In this document: piece after piece, positions 1 to 6,927 of the stretch
Position numbering within the stretch: the first letter of the stretch is position 1
How the letters are laid out: the number at the start of each line of letters is the position of its first letter
Origin: Anaerolineae bacterium
Lineage (GTDB): Bacteria > Chloroflexota > Anaerolineae > Anaerolineales > Villigracilaceae
DNA: 13,612 nucleotides
Assembly (NCBI GenBank): GCA_003484265.1
Contig: DNDO01000239.1
Span: 1 to 13,612, forward strand
Reading direction: 5' to 3'
Position numbers and translations under genes: made by a program
Notes under the pieces: generated by a model
Told to the model about the DNA's origin: nothing
The model's database searches: none
What the model saw: only the letters and a program-made list of their open reading frames with translations

Positions 1-47
1 AAAATAATAGAGCGGACGATGCCATTAATCGTCCGCTCTATTATTTT
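1..47 (+). terminator. Perfect 20-bp inverted repeat, probable intrinsic terminator at window edge
   Basis: Positions 1-20 and 28-47 are exact reverse complements around a 7-base loop (GCCATTA). The stem has a GC-rich core (AGCGGACGAT) and an AT-rich outer end, so the 3' arm on the plus strand ends in TATTATTTT, as expected for an intrinsic terminator. It is symmetric and could act on either strand. No gene ends before it inside the window, so it most likely terminates a plus-strand gene lying to the left. The stem may continue beyond base 1. Confidence 0.7.
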
Positions 48-248
48 ATCTATACCACATTCAGTCATCAGATTCAATTTCTTCACATACACTTTCAATG
101 TCTATACAAAACATCTGAGAATTTTAGGTTATCCATAATTGCAAATCAGGGGAAATCAGATTCCTGTATAATAAATTATGTCAACTATGTAAACGATTGC
201 TTTCAAGGTAAAACAATACATCAATTAAGAGGGTAGATTGGAATAGAT
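48..248 (+). promoter_or_regulatory. Leader region of the GGDEF-EAL gene with a -10-like box
   Basis: This 201-base AT-rich stretch has no convincing reading frame and must carry the promoter of the gene at 249. A perfect TATAAT lies at 167-172. No good -35 box sits 16-18 bases upstream of it; the nearest candidate, TTGCAA at 139-144, is 22 bases away, which is too far. A purine-rich AGAGGG at 228-233 could be a ribosome binding site but stands 15 bases before the ATG, longer than usual. No conserved core of a cyclic-di-GMP riboswitch was seen. The promoter call rests only on the -10 match. Confidence 0.3.
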
Positions 249-2546
249 ATGAAGCGGGCTAAAACTCTTTGGGGATCTATGATTGCACCTCATCCAAGAA
301 TCGAGGATGAAGAAATACAGATAAACTCCCGATTATTATCCATATTGCTTGTAATCTTATTGCCTGTGGCTATCACTTTTCTACTAGTGATGACCATTGG
401 ATACAAAACATCTGATTTGACACCAGACCTTTTGGTGTTTGGCTCATTACTTATTTTATTGACAGGAATATACTGGGTCAACCGATTGGGACATTTCCAT
501 ATTGCAGTAATTGCCATCCTTATACTGGGAGGGATTGCAATTTTCATAGAAGCCCTTCTCGACAAGGATATGGGCGATCTGGCTTTCCTTCTTTTACCCA
601 TGATAATTGCCAGTTTATTCCTATCCAGGAAACACCTGCTCATCCTCGCCGGATTTTATATTAGCGGTCCTGTTTTTTTGCTTTTCGCATTTCCAGATAT
701 TCAACCAGGGACAATAGTGCGTTTTATCTTCCCTCTCCTGATACTCGGGTTTATTCTTAATATCATTTCCCGTTCTCATCGAGATTATCTCGAGAATACC
801 CGAAACCAAAAACTAATGGCAAGCGAACTACGATATTCCCTTTCTGCAGATGCTGTCAACGACGGATTGTGGGATTGGGATTTCGTCAAAAACAAGGTTT
901 ATTATTCATCCCGCTGGAAAGAAATGATCGGTTATGAACCGGATGAAATCTCTGACTCGCCGGACGAGTGGTTCACGCGCATACACCCGGATGATATCGA
1001 AGCTGTCAGCCTTAACCTAAGACAAGTCTTCAACCCAGGATCAAACGAAACCTTCGAAATAGAATATCGTTTCAGACACAAGAACGGCAATTATATTTGG
1101 GTATTATCGCGGGGGCGCCCAAACCGCGATGATAACGGTAACATTTTGCGGACGATTGGCTCGCATACTGATATCACAAGCAGAAGGCAGGCAGAGGAAA
1201 AGTTGTCATTTGATGCCTTGCATGATACTCTCACAGGTCTGGCAAATCGCGCCTTGTTTAACGAAAAACTCAACCAGATCATTAAATATGCAAAAAAAGA
1301 CCCGTCTTTATTATTTGCGGTTCTTTTTCTTGATCTTGATCACTTCAAAGATATAAACGATAGCATGGGGCATGAGGCTGGAGATCTTGTCCTGAAACAA
1401 TTTGCCCAGCGTGTTCAATCGGTACTTTTTGATGTAGATACGCTGGCACGTCTTGGCGGAGATGAATTCGTAATTCTGTTAGAAACTTTAGATTCTCCGC
1501 AACGCCCGATTAACGTAATTCGACGCATAAAGGATTCAATTAATCAGCCTTTTAATATCAACGTCAGCAAGATTTATCTTACCGTAAGTATAGGGGTCGT
1601 AATCGCCACATGGGAATACAATTCATCCGACGAGATCATGCGGGATGCGGACATCGCCATGTACCACGCAAAAGGCAAGGGAAGGGACACCTTTGAAATA
1701 TTTAACAATGATATGAGAGCACGAATATTGAATAGATTGAATCTCGAACGTGAACTCAGGCAGGCAATATATAATTCTGAATTCTTTCTCGAATACCAGC
1801 CTATCACCAATCTTTCTACGTCAACCCTGCTTGGATTTGAAGCGCTGATACGCTGGAATCATCCAGATCGAGGAGTGATCCCTCCAACGGAATTTATCTC
1901 CCTCGCTGAACAAACTGGATTAATTATTCAAATTGGGGAATGGGTATTTAGAACAGCCTGCATACAAATGAAAGAATGGGAGATTAAGTATCCAACTACG
2001 AAACAACTGACAATGAGCATAAATGTATCTGGAAAACAGTTAAACCATGCCAGGTTTTACAAAACAGTTGCAGAAATATTAGAGGAAATTGATATCAAGC
2101 CCAATCGTATCAATTTGGAAATAACCGAAACCGTCATTCTGGAGGATAACCCAGAAACTCACAACGCATTAATGAGTTTGTCACAGCAGGGGTTCAAACT
2201 TCAACTTGATGATTTTGGTACGGGCCAGTCCTCCCTCGGATACCTTCAAAAGTATCCACTATCTGATATAAAAATAGATCGCACCTTTGTTTCACACATC
2301 AATCAAAAACGTGAGTACGGACTTATTAATGGGATAATTCAATTAGCAAAGGCTTTGGAGCTAAACACAATCGCAGAGGGGATTGAAACGAAAGAACAAG
2401 CAACTGCCCTCAAATCTCTCAAGTGCGACAGTGGACAGGGGTTTGGGATTTCTACACCAGCTCCTGGTCACGTCATAGATCAATTTTTCCAAAAGCAGTT
2501 AAGCAATCCATCTTTTATCCTTCCTATAATCAATTTCCCCAACTAA
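249..2546 (+). CDS. Membrane-bound PAS-GGDEF-EAL cyclic-di-GMP signalling protein
   Basis: This 765-residue protein is a predicted cyclic-di-GMP synthase/phosphodiesterase at the cytoplasmic membrane. About six hydrophobic segments (residues 28-51, 60-80, 83-104, 109-126, 129-148, 156-174) form an N-terminal sensor-like membrane module. They are followed by a PAS domain (about 196-315) ending in a typical DIT-type linker. The GGDEF domain (about 320-485) keeps an intact active-site GGDEF at 403-407. The position of the RxxD inhibitory site reads FDVD, so product inhibition through an I-site is unlikely. The EAL domain (about 498-748) keeps EAL at 531-533, the Asn of NVS, EITE, DDFGTG at 654-659, the Lys of IKID, the Glu of AEGIE and a Gln in QGF, so hydrolysis is plausible. 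Both activities look possible; which dominates cannot be read. The ATG at 249 is used, with an ATG at 282 as an alternative closer to a GGGG tract. The gene looks AT-richer than its neighbours. It stands alone, with no operon partner. Confidence 0.9.
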   Translation: MKRAKTLWGSMIAPHPRIEDEEIQINSRLLSILLVILLPVAITFLLVMTIGYKTSDLTPDLLVFGSLLILLTGIYWVNRLGHFHIAVIAILILGGIAIFIEALLDKDMGDLAFLLLPMIIASLFLSRKHLLILAGFYISGPVFLLFAFPDIQPGTIVRFIFPLLILGFILNIISRSHRDYLENTRNQKLMASELRYSLSADAVNDGLWDWDFVKNKVYYSSRWKEMIGYEPDEISDSPDEWFTRIHPDDIEAVSLNLRQVFNPGSNETFEIEYRFRHKNGNYIWVLSRGRPNRDDNGNILRTIGSHTDITSRRQAEEKLSFDALHDTLTGLANRALFNEKLNQIIKYAKKDPSLLFAVLFLDLDHFKDINDSMGHEAGDLVLKQFAQRVQSVLFDVDTLARLGGDEFVILLETLDSPQRPINVIRRIKDSINQPFNINVSKIYLTVSIGVVIATWEYNSSDEIMRDADIAMYHAKGKGRDTFEIFNNDMRARILNRLNLERELRQAIYNSEFFLEYQPITNLSTSTLLGFEALIRWNHPDRGVIPPTEFISLAEQTGLIIQIGEWVFRTACIQMKEWEIKYPTTKQLTMSINVSGKQLNHARFYKTVAEILEEIDIKPNRINLEITETVILEDNPETHNALMSLSQQGFKLQLDDFGTGQSSLGYLQKYPLSDIKIDRTFVSHINQKREYGLINGIIQLAKALELNTIAEGIETKEQATALKSLKCDSGQGFGISTPAPGHVIDQFFQKQLSNPSFILPIINFPN

Positions 2547-2583
2547 TATATCTAAATTATCCCGCATAGGATAAATAGATATA
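2547..2583 (+). terminator. AT-rich hairpin directly after the GGDEF-EAL stop codon
   Basis: TATATCTA (2547-2554) pairs with TAGATATA (2576-2583), and TTATCC (2557-2562) pairs with GGATAA (2569-2574). A small AA/A internal loop separates the two stems, and the apical loop is 6 bases (CGCATA). It begins immediately after the TAA stop at 2544-2546 and is followed by an AT-rich stretch, but not by a clean T tract. A weak intrinsic terminator or a 3'-end stabilising hairpin is the likely role. Confidence 0.45.
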
Positions 2584-2672
2584 TATTCTATAAATATTTC
2601 CCATCAAAAAATCCGACACTTAATCCCTAATTCAGGGTTTTAGATAACATCTGATGCACAATACTATTTCAT

Positions 2673-2692
2673 TATAAATTCACAATAGGAGA
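2673..2692 (+). promoter_or_regulatory. Candidate -10 box and strong ribosome binding site of the BASS transporter
   Basis: TATAAA at 2673-2678 resembles a -10 box, but the hexamer about 16 bases upstream (CTGATG, 2651-2656) is a poor -35 match. AGGAGA at 2687-2692 is a strong Shine-Dalgarno sequence 5 bases before the ATG at 2698 and fixes that start. If the -10 box is real, the transcript leader would be only about a dozen bases long. The ribosome binding site is secure; the promoter is weakly supported. Confidence 0.4.
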
Positions 2693-2697
2693 CTGCC

Positions 2698-3585
2698 ATG
2701 CAAGAAAGCATCATTTCAAGTGTAATACTGCCCGCTGCCATCGCCATCATCATGATCACGCTGGGTATGACATTGACCATTGCGGACTTTCGACGCATCG
2801 CCACACAACCCAAACCTGTATTCATCGGTTTGTTCTGCCAAATGATACTCTTGCCATTGTTGGGTTTCGCTGTCGCCGGCATCTTTGGACTGACTGCCGT
2901 GTATGCCATCAGTTTGATCCTGCTGGCTGTTTCACCCGACGGGGCGACCTCGAATCTCATCATCCATGCAGGAGACGGCGACCGCGCGCTTGGCATCACG
3001 TTGACCGCCATCACCAACATGCTTGCCTGGCTCACCATCCCATTTGGTTTGAGCATAGCATATTCTCTTTACGGAACAGGGGCGCTCGACATCGACTTCC
3101 CCGTTTTGGATACAATGATCCAAGTTGCAGTGATAACACTGATTCCCACCTTGCTTGGTATGGGAATCCGCAGCTGGAAGCCGGAGTTCGCTGAGAACAG
3201 CAAACGCTGGTCGAAGATATTCGCGACCGCTTTCCTCTTCCTCGTCATCATCGCGCTCATCATTCAAAACTGGGATGTGATCGTCAGGGACGGTCCTCGT
3301 TTTGCCCCAGCCTTTATTGTACTGAATGTCGCATCTTTGATCGTGGGCTACTATGTTTCCAAATTCGCTGGGATCGAACGAGTCCAGGCGCTGACAATTG
3401 CCATCGAGACTGGCCTCCAAAATTCCACAGTATCCATAACAGTTGCCATTTCTCTCTTGAACAACAACGACATGGCGGTCATCCCCGGACTATATGCGAT
3501 CTGGATGTATGTCACAGGATTCGCCCTCGCTTATTGGATGTCACGCAGGTCACCAAAAGATGGGATTGAGCAAATTATTGCATAA
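2698..3585 (+). CDS. Bile acid:sodium symporter (BASS/SBF) family transporter
   Basis: This 295-residue, strongly hydrophobic protein has about nine to ten membrane helices and the usual length for bacterial members of the bile acid:Na+ symporter family. Family signatures are visible: GMTLT followed by a DF pair (residues 23-31), SPDGATSN (79-86) and ETGLQN (237-242). The last two correspond to the discontinuous helices that form sodium sites in characterised members, with the Glu and Gln of ExxxQN retained. It probably takes up or exports an organic anion with sodium. The true substrate cannot be read; bile acid is only the family name, and prokaryotic members handle compounds such as pantoate or keto acids. 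The start is set by AGGAGA five bases upstream. The gene stands alone between a signalling gene on the same strand and a converging acetyltransferase gene. Confidence 0.88.
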   Translation: MQESIISSVILPAAIAIIMITLGMTLTIADFRRIATQPKPVFIGLFCQMILLPLLGFAVAGIFGLTAVYAISLILLAVSPDGATSNLIIHAGDGDRALGITLTAITNMLAWLTIPFGLSIAYSLYGTGALDIDFPVLDTMIQVAVITLIPTLLGMGIRSWKPEFAENSKRWSKIFATAFLFLVIIALIIQNWDVIVRDGPRFAPAFIVLNVASLIVGYYVSKFAGIERVQALTIAIETGLQNSTVSITVAISLLNNNDMAVIPGLYAIWMYVTGFALAYWMSRRSPKDGIEQIIA

Positions 3586-3647
3586 AACGATTTGTAATCA
3601 TCCATCTTGACCATCATCTGATACGGTTATCCTGTTGATTAATCCTG

Positions 3648-3683
3648 GTAAGAGAGCCTGTCCTCTGAGACAGGCTCTCTTAC
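3648..3683. terminator. 15-bp perfect hairpin between convergent genes
   Basis: GTAAGAGAGCCTGTC (3648-3662) and its exact reverse complement (3669-3683) flank a 6-base loop. The hairpin ends two bases from the stop codon of the GNAT gene and lies 62 bases beyond the stop of the BASS gene, so it is placed to end transcription from both sides. Neither strand has a run of T after the stem beyond the CTCTCTT of the arm itself, so it is not a textbook intrinsic terminator. Blocking convergent read-through or protecting the 3' end fits its position. Confidence 0.55.
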
Positions 3684-3685
3684 GT

Positions 3686-4276
3686 TCAATACTTTATCAT
3701 CATCTCTTCAAGCCGTGTCTTTACATCTGCCCATTCCGAATCCAAAACACTGTAAAAGACCGAGTCACGAATAAATCCCCCCGGCAGGATCATGTGCTTG
3801 CGAAGCACACCCTCTTTTTTTGCACCGATCCGTTCGATGGCTTTTTGCGAGCGCTCGTTCCTTGCATCTGTTTTCAACTGAACCCGAACGCATCCAAGTG
3901 TTTCAAACGCATGGTTCAGTAATAGATATTTGCACTCTGTGTTTACCGGCGTGCGTTGAAAATCCAAGCCATACCACGTACCCCCGATTTCGAGACTGCG
4001 GTCAACAGGTACAATATTCAAATAGCGGGTCGCTCCTGCCACACGCCCGGATGCAAGATGAACTGCGACGAACGGCAGATCAGTTCCTCGCTGCGCACGC
4101 GAGAGAATATCCTGTACCCAGCCGCGCATATCCTTTTCATTTTCCATTTTTCCATACACCATGAAGTCCCAAAAATCCTGCCCCAAACCAATCTCAGCCA
4201 GCGCAGGAATATGCGCCTCTGACATCGGTTCAAGACGGACAAACTTACCTTCCAGTACAACAGGTTTTATTTCCAT
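3686..4276 (-). CDS. GNAT family N-acetyltransferase (RimJ/RimL-like)
   Basis: This 196-residue protein has the layout of the RimJ/RimL-type acetyltransferases, which move acetyl from acetyl-CoA to an amino group. The N-terminal strand carries the typical LEGKFVRLEPM opening (residues 8-18). A beta-strand pair and the acetyl-CoA loop region QRTPVNTECKYLLL lie at 107-120. The late motif ARNERSQKAIERIG (138-151), followed by G-x-L-R-K-H and FIRDSVFYSVLDSEW, is characteristic of the family. The substrate is unknown; it could be a protein N terminus, an antibiotic or a small metabolite. The ATG overlaps the end of the upstream Mur ligase gene by 10 bases, and no Shine-Dalgarno sequence lies at proper distance (a GAGG sits 16 bases away). 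Translation is therefore probably coupled to that gene. Pairing with a cell-wall gene may be incidental. Confidence 0.85.
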   Translation of the reverse strand: MEIKPVVLEGKFVRLEPMSEAHIPALAEIGLGQDFWDFMVYGKMENEKDMRGWVQDILSRAQRGTDLPFVAVHLASGRVAGATRYLNIVPVDRSLEIGGTWYGLDFQRTPVNTECKYLLLNHAFETLGCVRVQLKTDARNERSQKAIERIGAKKEGVLRKHMILPGGFIRDSVFYSVLDSEWADVKTRLEEMMIKY

Positions 4277-5856
4277 GTAAGCCAGTCGTTTTCCTCTTTA
4301 TCCTTTGTCGGAAGATAAGGCATCTGCGGGCCTTCGAGTCCCAAAAATTCGCTTAACGCTGCACGCATTGCAATACGGTCATCCCATAAATGTTCGCGCT
4401 CACCAAAACACATCGATTGTTCATGTCCCTTGCCACAAGACAATACAATATCGCTGGGACGTGCCAACCTTAGTGCAAAGCGGATGGCTTCGCCTCGATC
4501 CGGGATTTTCCAAAAGGTCTTTCCTTCGATACCTCCTTTCGACCTTGAGCCTGCCGCCATTTCTTCAAGGATTCCATCCAGTGATTCCGTGCGCGGATCC
4601 TCCGCAGTCAGCACAGTGAGGTCAGCCAGTTCAGCTGATGTCTCTGCCATCATCCTGCGCTTTTCCTTATCGCGTAAACCCGCCGAGCCGAAGACTGAGA
4701 TTACCCGCCCTTTGCTCATTGTTCTCCCGGCTTCGAGAGCAACTCTGAGCGCGTTAGGTGTATGAGCGAAATCAACAATGGCAGTGAAGTTTTGACCCAG
4801 GTCAATTCGCTCCATCCGCCCGGGGATGCCATCGAGTGATCCAATTCCCTGTGCAGCAACCTCTGGCTTTATTCCCAACCCGTAAATTGTAGCCGTCATT
4901 GCTGCAAGACAATTTGAGACGTTATACGCCCCGACCAAATTACTCGATACGTCTACATTGAACATTGGGCTTTTTGCAGTGAACCGGATTCCCGACGCGC
5001 TGTACTCCACATTTATCGCGCGGACATCCGCTTCATCGCCCAGTCCGTAATTAAGTTTGTTCACTTTAATCAAGGAGTTTAAAAAGTCGAAAGATTTCAC
5101 ATCATCGTGATTTATAACGCCTAATCGTGGATTTCCAATCGGTTTTTCTGAAGTTACTTCGAGACTCGAAAACAATCTTCCCTTGGCGGCACGATAGTTC
5201 TCATAATTTCCGTGCTCGTTCATATGTTCGTGGGTGATATTCGTGACAACGCCAATATCAAACTCGCAGGCGTCCACGCGAAATTGAGACCAACCATGCG
5301 ATGTAGTCTCGAGGACTACGTGGGTCAAACCGGCATCCACCATTTGGGCAAGATATCGCTGGACATCGTGCGCATCCGGCGTAGTAACATGAAACCCGGT
5401 ATCCAACACTTCATCCCCAATCACCGCGTTTACGGTAGATATCATGCCGGCCTTGAGATTTGCTGCAATCAATATTTGATAGATCAGGTTGGTGGTAGTC
5501 GTTTTACCGTCTGTGCCGGTGACGCCGATCACTGTCAGCTTGCGGCCTGGCCATTCGTAGAACGAACCAGCTATCCACGTGAGGGCTTGACGCGTGTTAT
5601 TGAGTCGAATGTATGGAACGGAGAGTCCGACTATTTTCTTTTCTCCCGCAATTGCAACTGCGCCTTTATCGATCGCAGTTTGAATATAGGTATGACCATC
5701 CGCTGTGCCGCCGGTCAGCGCAACAAACAGATCGCCCGATTTCACAGCGCGACTGTCGATCGATATTCCATTGATTGGAATATCGGGAACGCCTTTCATA
5801 CAAAAAGGGAGGGGCAATTCTGCAAAGATTGATTGGAGTGACTTTTGATTTGACAT
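4267..5856 (-). CDS. murE: MurE-like UDP-N-acetylmuramyl-tripeptide synthetase (Mur ligase)
   Basis: This cytoplasmic Mur ligase of 529 residues adds the third, diamino-acid residue to UDP-MurNAc-L-Ala-D-Glu using ATP. The N-terminal MurE domain shows the IDSRAVKSGDLFVAL motif (33-47). The ATP loop GTDGKTT is at 114-120, the TTPDA substrate motif at 158-162, and the Lys expected to be carbamylated in KGRLF at 225. VDFAHTPNAL lies at 361-370, G-x-x-G-x-R-D-K in the C-terminal domain near 390-397, and GKGHE at 475-479. The specificity motif, usually DNPR for meso-diaminopimelate, reads EDPR (419-422), and the usual EVSSHAL region reads ETTSHGW (183-189), so the amino acid added may differ. The ATG at 5856 has no clear Shine-Dalgarno sequence and follows the F0 operon terminator closely, so its promoter is unclear. 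It could be a MurE paralogue rather than the only MurE. Confidence 0.85.
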   Translation of the reverse strand: MSNQKSLQSIFAELPLPFCMKGVPDIPINGISIDSRAVKSGDLFVALTGGTADGHTYIQTAIDKGAVAIAGEKKIVGLSVPYIRLNNTRQALTWIAGSFYEWPGRKLTVIGVTGTDGKTTTTNLIYQILIAANLKAGMISTVNAVIGDEVLDTGFHVTTPDAHDVQRYLAQMVDAGLTHVVLETTSHGWSQFRVDACEFDIGVVTNITHEHMNEHGNYENYRAAKGRLFSSLEVTSEKPIGNPRLGVINHDDVKSFDFLNSLIKVNKLNYGLGDEADVRAINVEYSASGIRFTAKSPMFNVDVSSNLVGAYNVSNCLAAMTATIYGLGIKPEVAAQGIGSLDGIPGRMERIDLGQNFTAIVDFAHTPNALRVALEAGRTMSKGRVISVFGSAGLRDKEKRRMMAETSAELADLTVLTAEDPRTESLDGILEEMAAGSRSKGGIEGKTFWKIPDRGEAIRFALRLARPSDIVLSCGKGHEQSMCFGEREHLWDDRIAMRAALSEFLGLEGPQMPYLPTKDKEENDWLTWK

Positions 5857-5860
5857 GGTT

Positions 5861-5897
5861 AAATAAAAAATGGTTTTGGTAATTTTACCAAAACCAT
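5861..5897 (-). terminator. Intrinsic terminator of the F0 ATP synthase operon
   Basis: On the minus strand, bases 5897-5885 (ATGGTTTTGGTAA) and 5882-5870 form a perfect inverted repeat of up to 13 bp around a very short centre (effective loop four to six bases). The stem is followed directly by a run of six T (5870-5865) and then ATTT. This is the classic hairpin plus U tract. It starts 16 bases after the TAA of atpF (5915-5913) and lies just before the start of the Mur ligase gene, so the F0 transcript most likely ends here. Confidence 0.8.
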
Positions 5898-5912
5898 ATG
5901 ATCAGGCATGTA

Positions 5913-6632
5913 TTATTTCAGGGTTCGCCGCAGGCTTTCGAGTTTGCCCGCAACGGAACCATCCAGCACTTTGTCGCCGATCTTGACGACCAGGCCCCCG
6001 AGGATCGCGGGGTCAACTTTGAAGGCAACTTCTTTCGCGCCGAAATTCTTTTTGACAGTTTCCTGCTCGTCGTTGGTGAGAGGCAATGCGCTGGTGATGA
6101 CCGCGGATTCGCCCTTGAATTCGCCTTCAACCACGACCACCTTGCCGGACTTTACGCCTGAGAAGAACTCATCGAGCAATGCGCGTTGTTTCTTTTCATC
6201 GAGCGTCTCTCCAACGAGTTTGTTTGCAGCGGCAATCGCGAGCGACGCCACCTGTCCTCGCAAATCCCCAAGGATGCGGCTGCGTTCGAGCTCGGTTTCA
6301 GACAGTGCGGCTTCTCGCGCTTTTGCGGCTTCGGCTTCGGCGGAAGCTTTTACATCTTTGCCTGCGGAAGCGGCGCGTTCCGTTGCCTCGCGCACGATCC
6401 TGCTGGCTTCTGTCTGCGCCTCTGCAATGATCTTTGCCGCGTCTTTTTCGGCGCTCGCGCGGGCATCTGCGGCAATGCTCGCATCTTCCAAGCCCTGTGC
6501 TATTTTCCGTTTACGTGCATCCATCATGTTTAGCATGGGTTTGTAGATCCAGGCGTTCAACGTAAGGAATACGATGATGAACGCAATGATCTGAACGATG
6601 AGCAGACCGAGATTAATTCCAAGTGCTTCCAT
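5913..6632 (-). CDS. atpF: ATP synthase F0 b subunit fused to the C-terminal domain of the delta subunit
   Basis: This 239-residue peripheral-stalk protein links the membrane sector to F1. Residues 5-28 form the single membrane helix, followed by IYKPMLNMMDARKRKI and a long, Ala/Glu/Lys-rich helical region to about 157, ending in the b-type ETLDEKKQRALLDEF. Residues about 163-239 match the C-terminal domain of delta (OSCP): a VITSALPLT strand, then KVDPAILGGLVVKIGD and KVLDGSVAGKLESLRR, which correspond to the IDGSVRGRL signature of delta. The N-terminal helical domain of delta, which normally grips the alpha subunits, is absent. A plain b subunit is about 160 residues, so this is a true short fusion, unlike the longer mycobacterial b-delta protein. 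A strong GGGAGGAG stands 5 bases before the ATG. It is the last gene of the operon, with no F1 gene after it. Confidence 0.9.
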   Translation of the reverse strand: MEALGINLGLLIVQIIAFIIVFLTLNAWIYKPMLNMMDARKRKIAQGLEDASIAADARASAEKDAAKIIAEAQTEASRIVREATERAASAGKDVKASAEAEAAKAREAALSETELERSRILGDLRGQVASLAIAAANKLVGETLDEKKQRALLDEFFSGVKSGKVVVVEGEFKGESAVITSALPLTNDEQETVKKNFGAKEVAFKVDPAILGGLVVKIGDKVLDGSVAGKLESLRRTLK

Positions 6633-6647
6633 CTATACTCCTCCCGG

Positions 6648-6887
6648 TTATACAACTTTAAAGAGCATTAGGAATGCAATGACCAGACAATAAATGGCGA
6701 TCGCTTCCGAGAACGCGATGCCTAAAATCATGTTGGTCAACAAGTTACCGTAGGTATCAGGATTGCGAGCCATACCCGTAAGGGCGCCCTGCACGCTCAA
6801 ACCAATTCCCACGCCTGCACCTGCCGCACCGATCATCGCAAGACCAGCGCCGACGTAGCGCATTGCATCTAATATATTTCCTTCCAT
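6648..6887 (-). CDS. atpE: ATP synthase F0 c subunit (proteolipid ring)
   Basis: This 79-residue hairpin of two membrane helices forms the rotating c ring of the F0 sector. The first helix contains the glycine-rich GAAGAGVGIG (20-29), the polar loop is ARNPD (40-44), and the ion-carrying carboxylate is Glu61 in the second helix (FSEAIAIY). The residue after Glu61 is Ala rather than Ser, and the first helix has Ile where sodium-type rings have the ligand Gln, so proton use is more likely than sodium use. The ATG at 6887 is fixed by a perfect AAGGAGG 8 bases upstream. That is the strongest ribosome binding site in the operon, fitting the high copy number needed for the ring. The gene lies 40 bases after atpB and 15 bases before the atpF fusion. 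Confidence 0.95.
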   Translation of the reverse strand: MEGNILDAMRYVGAGLAMIGAAGAGVGIGLSVQGALTGMARNPDTYGNLLTNMILGIAFSEAIAIYCLVIAFLMLFKVV

Positions 6888-6927
6888 GTTACAAGCCTCC
6901 TTAGGTTTATCCTATTAATTATTAAAT

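Noticed and set aside
139..172. TTGCAA as the -35 box for the TATAAT at 167-172.
   Set aside because: The spacer would be 22 bases, outside the workable range for sigma-70-type promoters.
48..248. Cyclic-di-GMP riboswitch in front of the GGDEF-EAL gene.
   Set aside because: No conserved aptamer core or paired stems could be found; the region is simply AT-rich.
2932..3420. 162-codon open frame antisense to the BASS transporter.
   Set aside because: Highly charged low-complexity translation, antisense to conserved transporter motifs; not a credible protein.
5212..5832. 206-codon open frame on the plus strand inside the Mur ligase gene.
   Set aside because: It lies wholly antisense to conserved MurE motifs; the composition looks like a shadow and no start signal is seen.
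5908..6546. Long open frames on the plus strand opposite the atpF fusion (one of 212 codons).
   Set aside because: They are Ser/Ala-rich shadows of the Ala/Glu/Lys-rich stalk helix on the other strand, with no ribosome binding site and no recognisable domain.
6648..6887. Sodium-specific c ring.
   Set aside because: Glu61 is present, but the following Ser and the first-helix Gln of sodium-type rings are Ala and Ile here.
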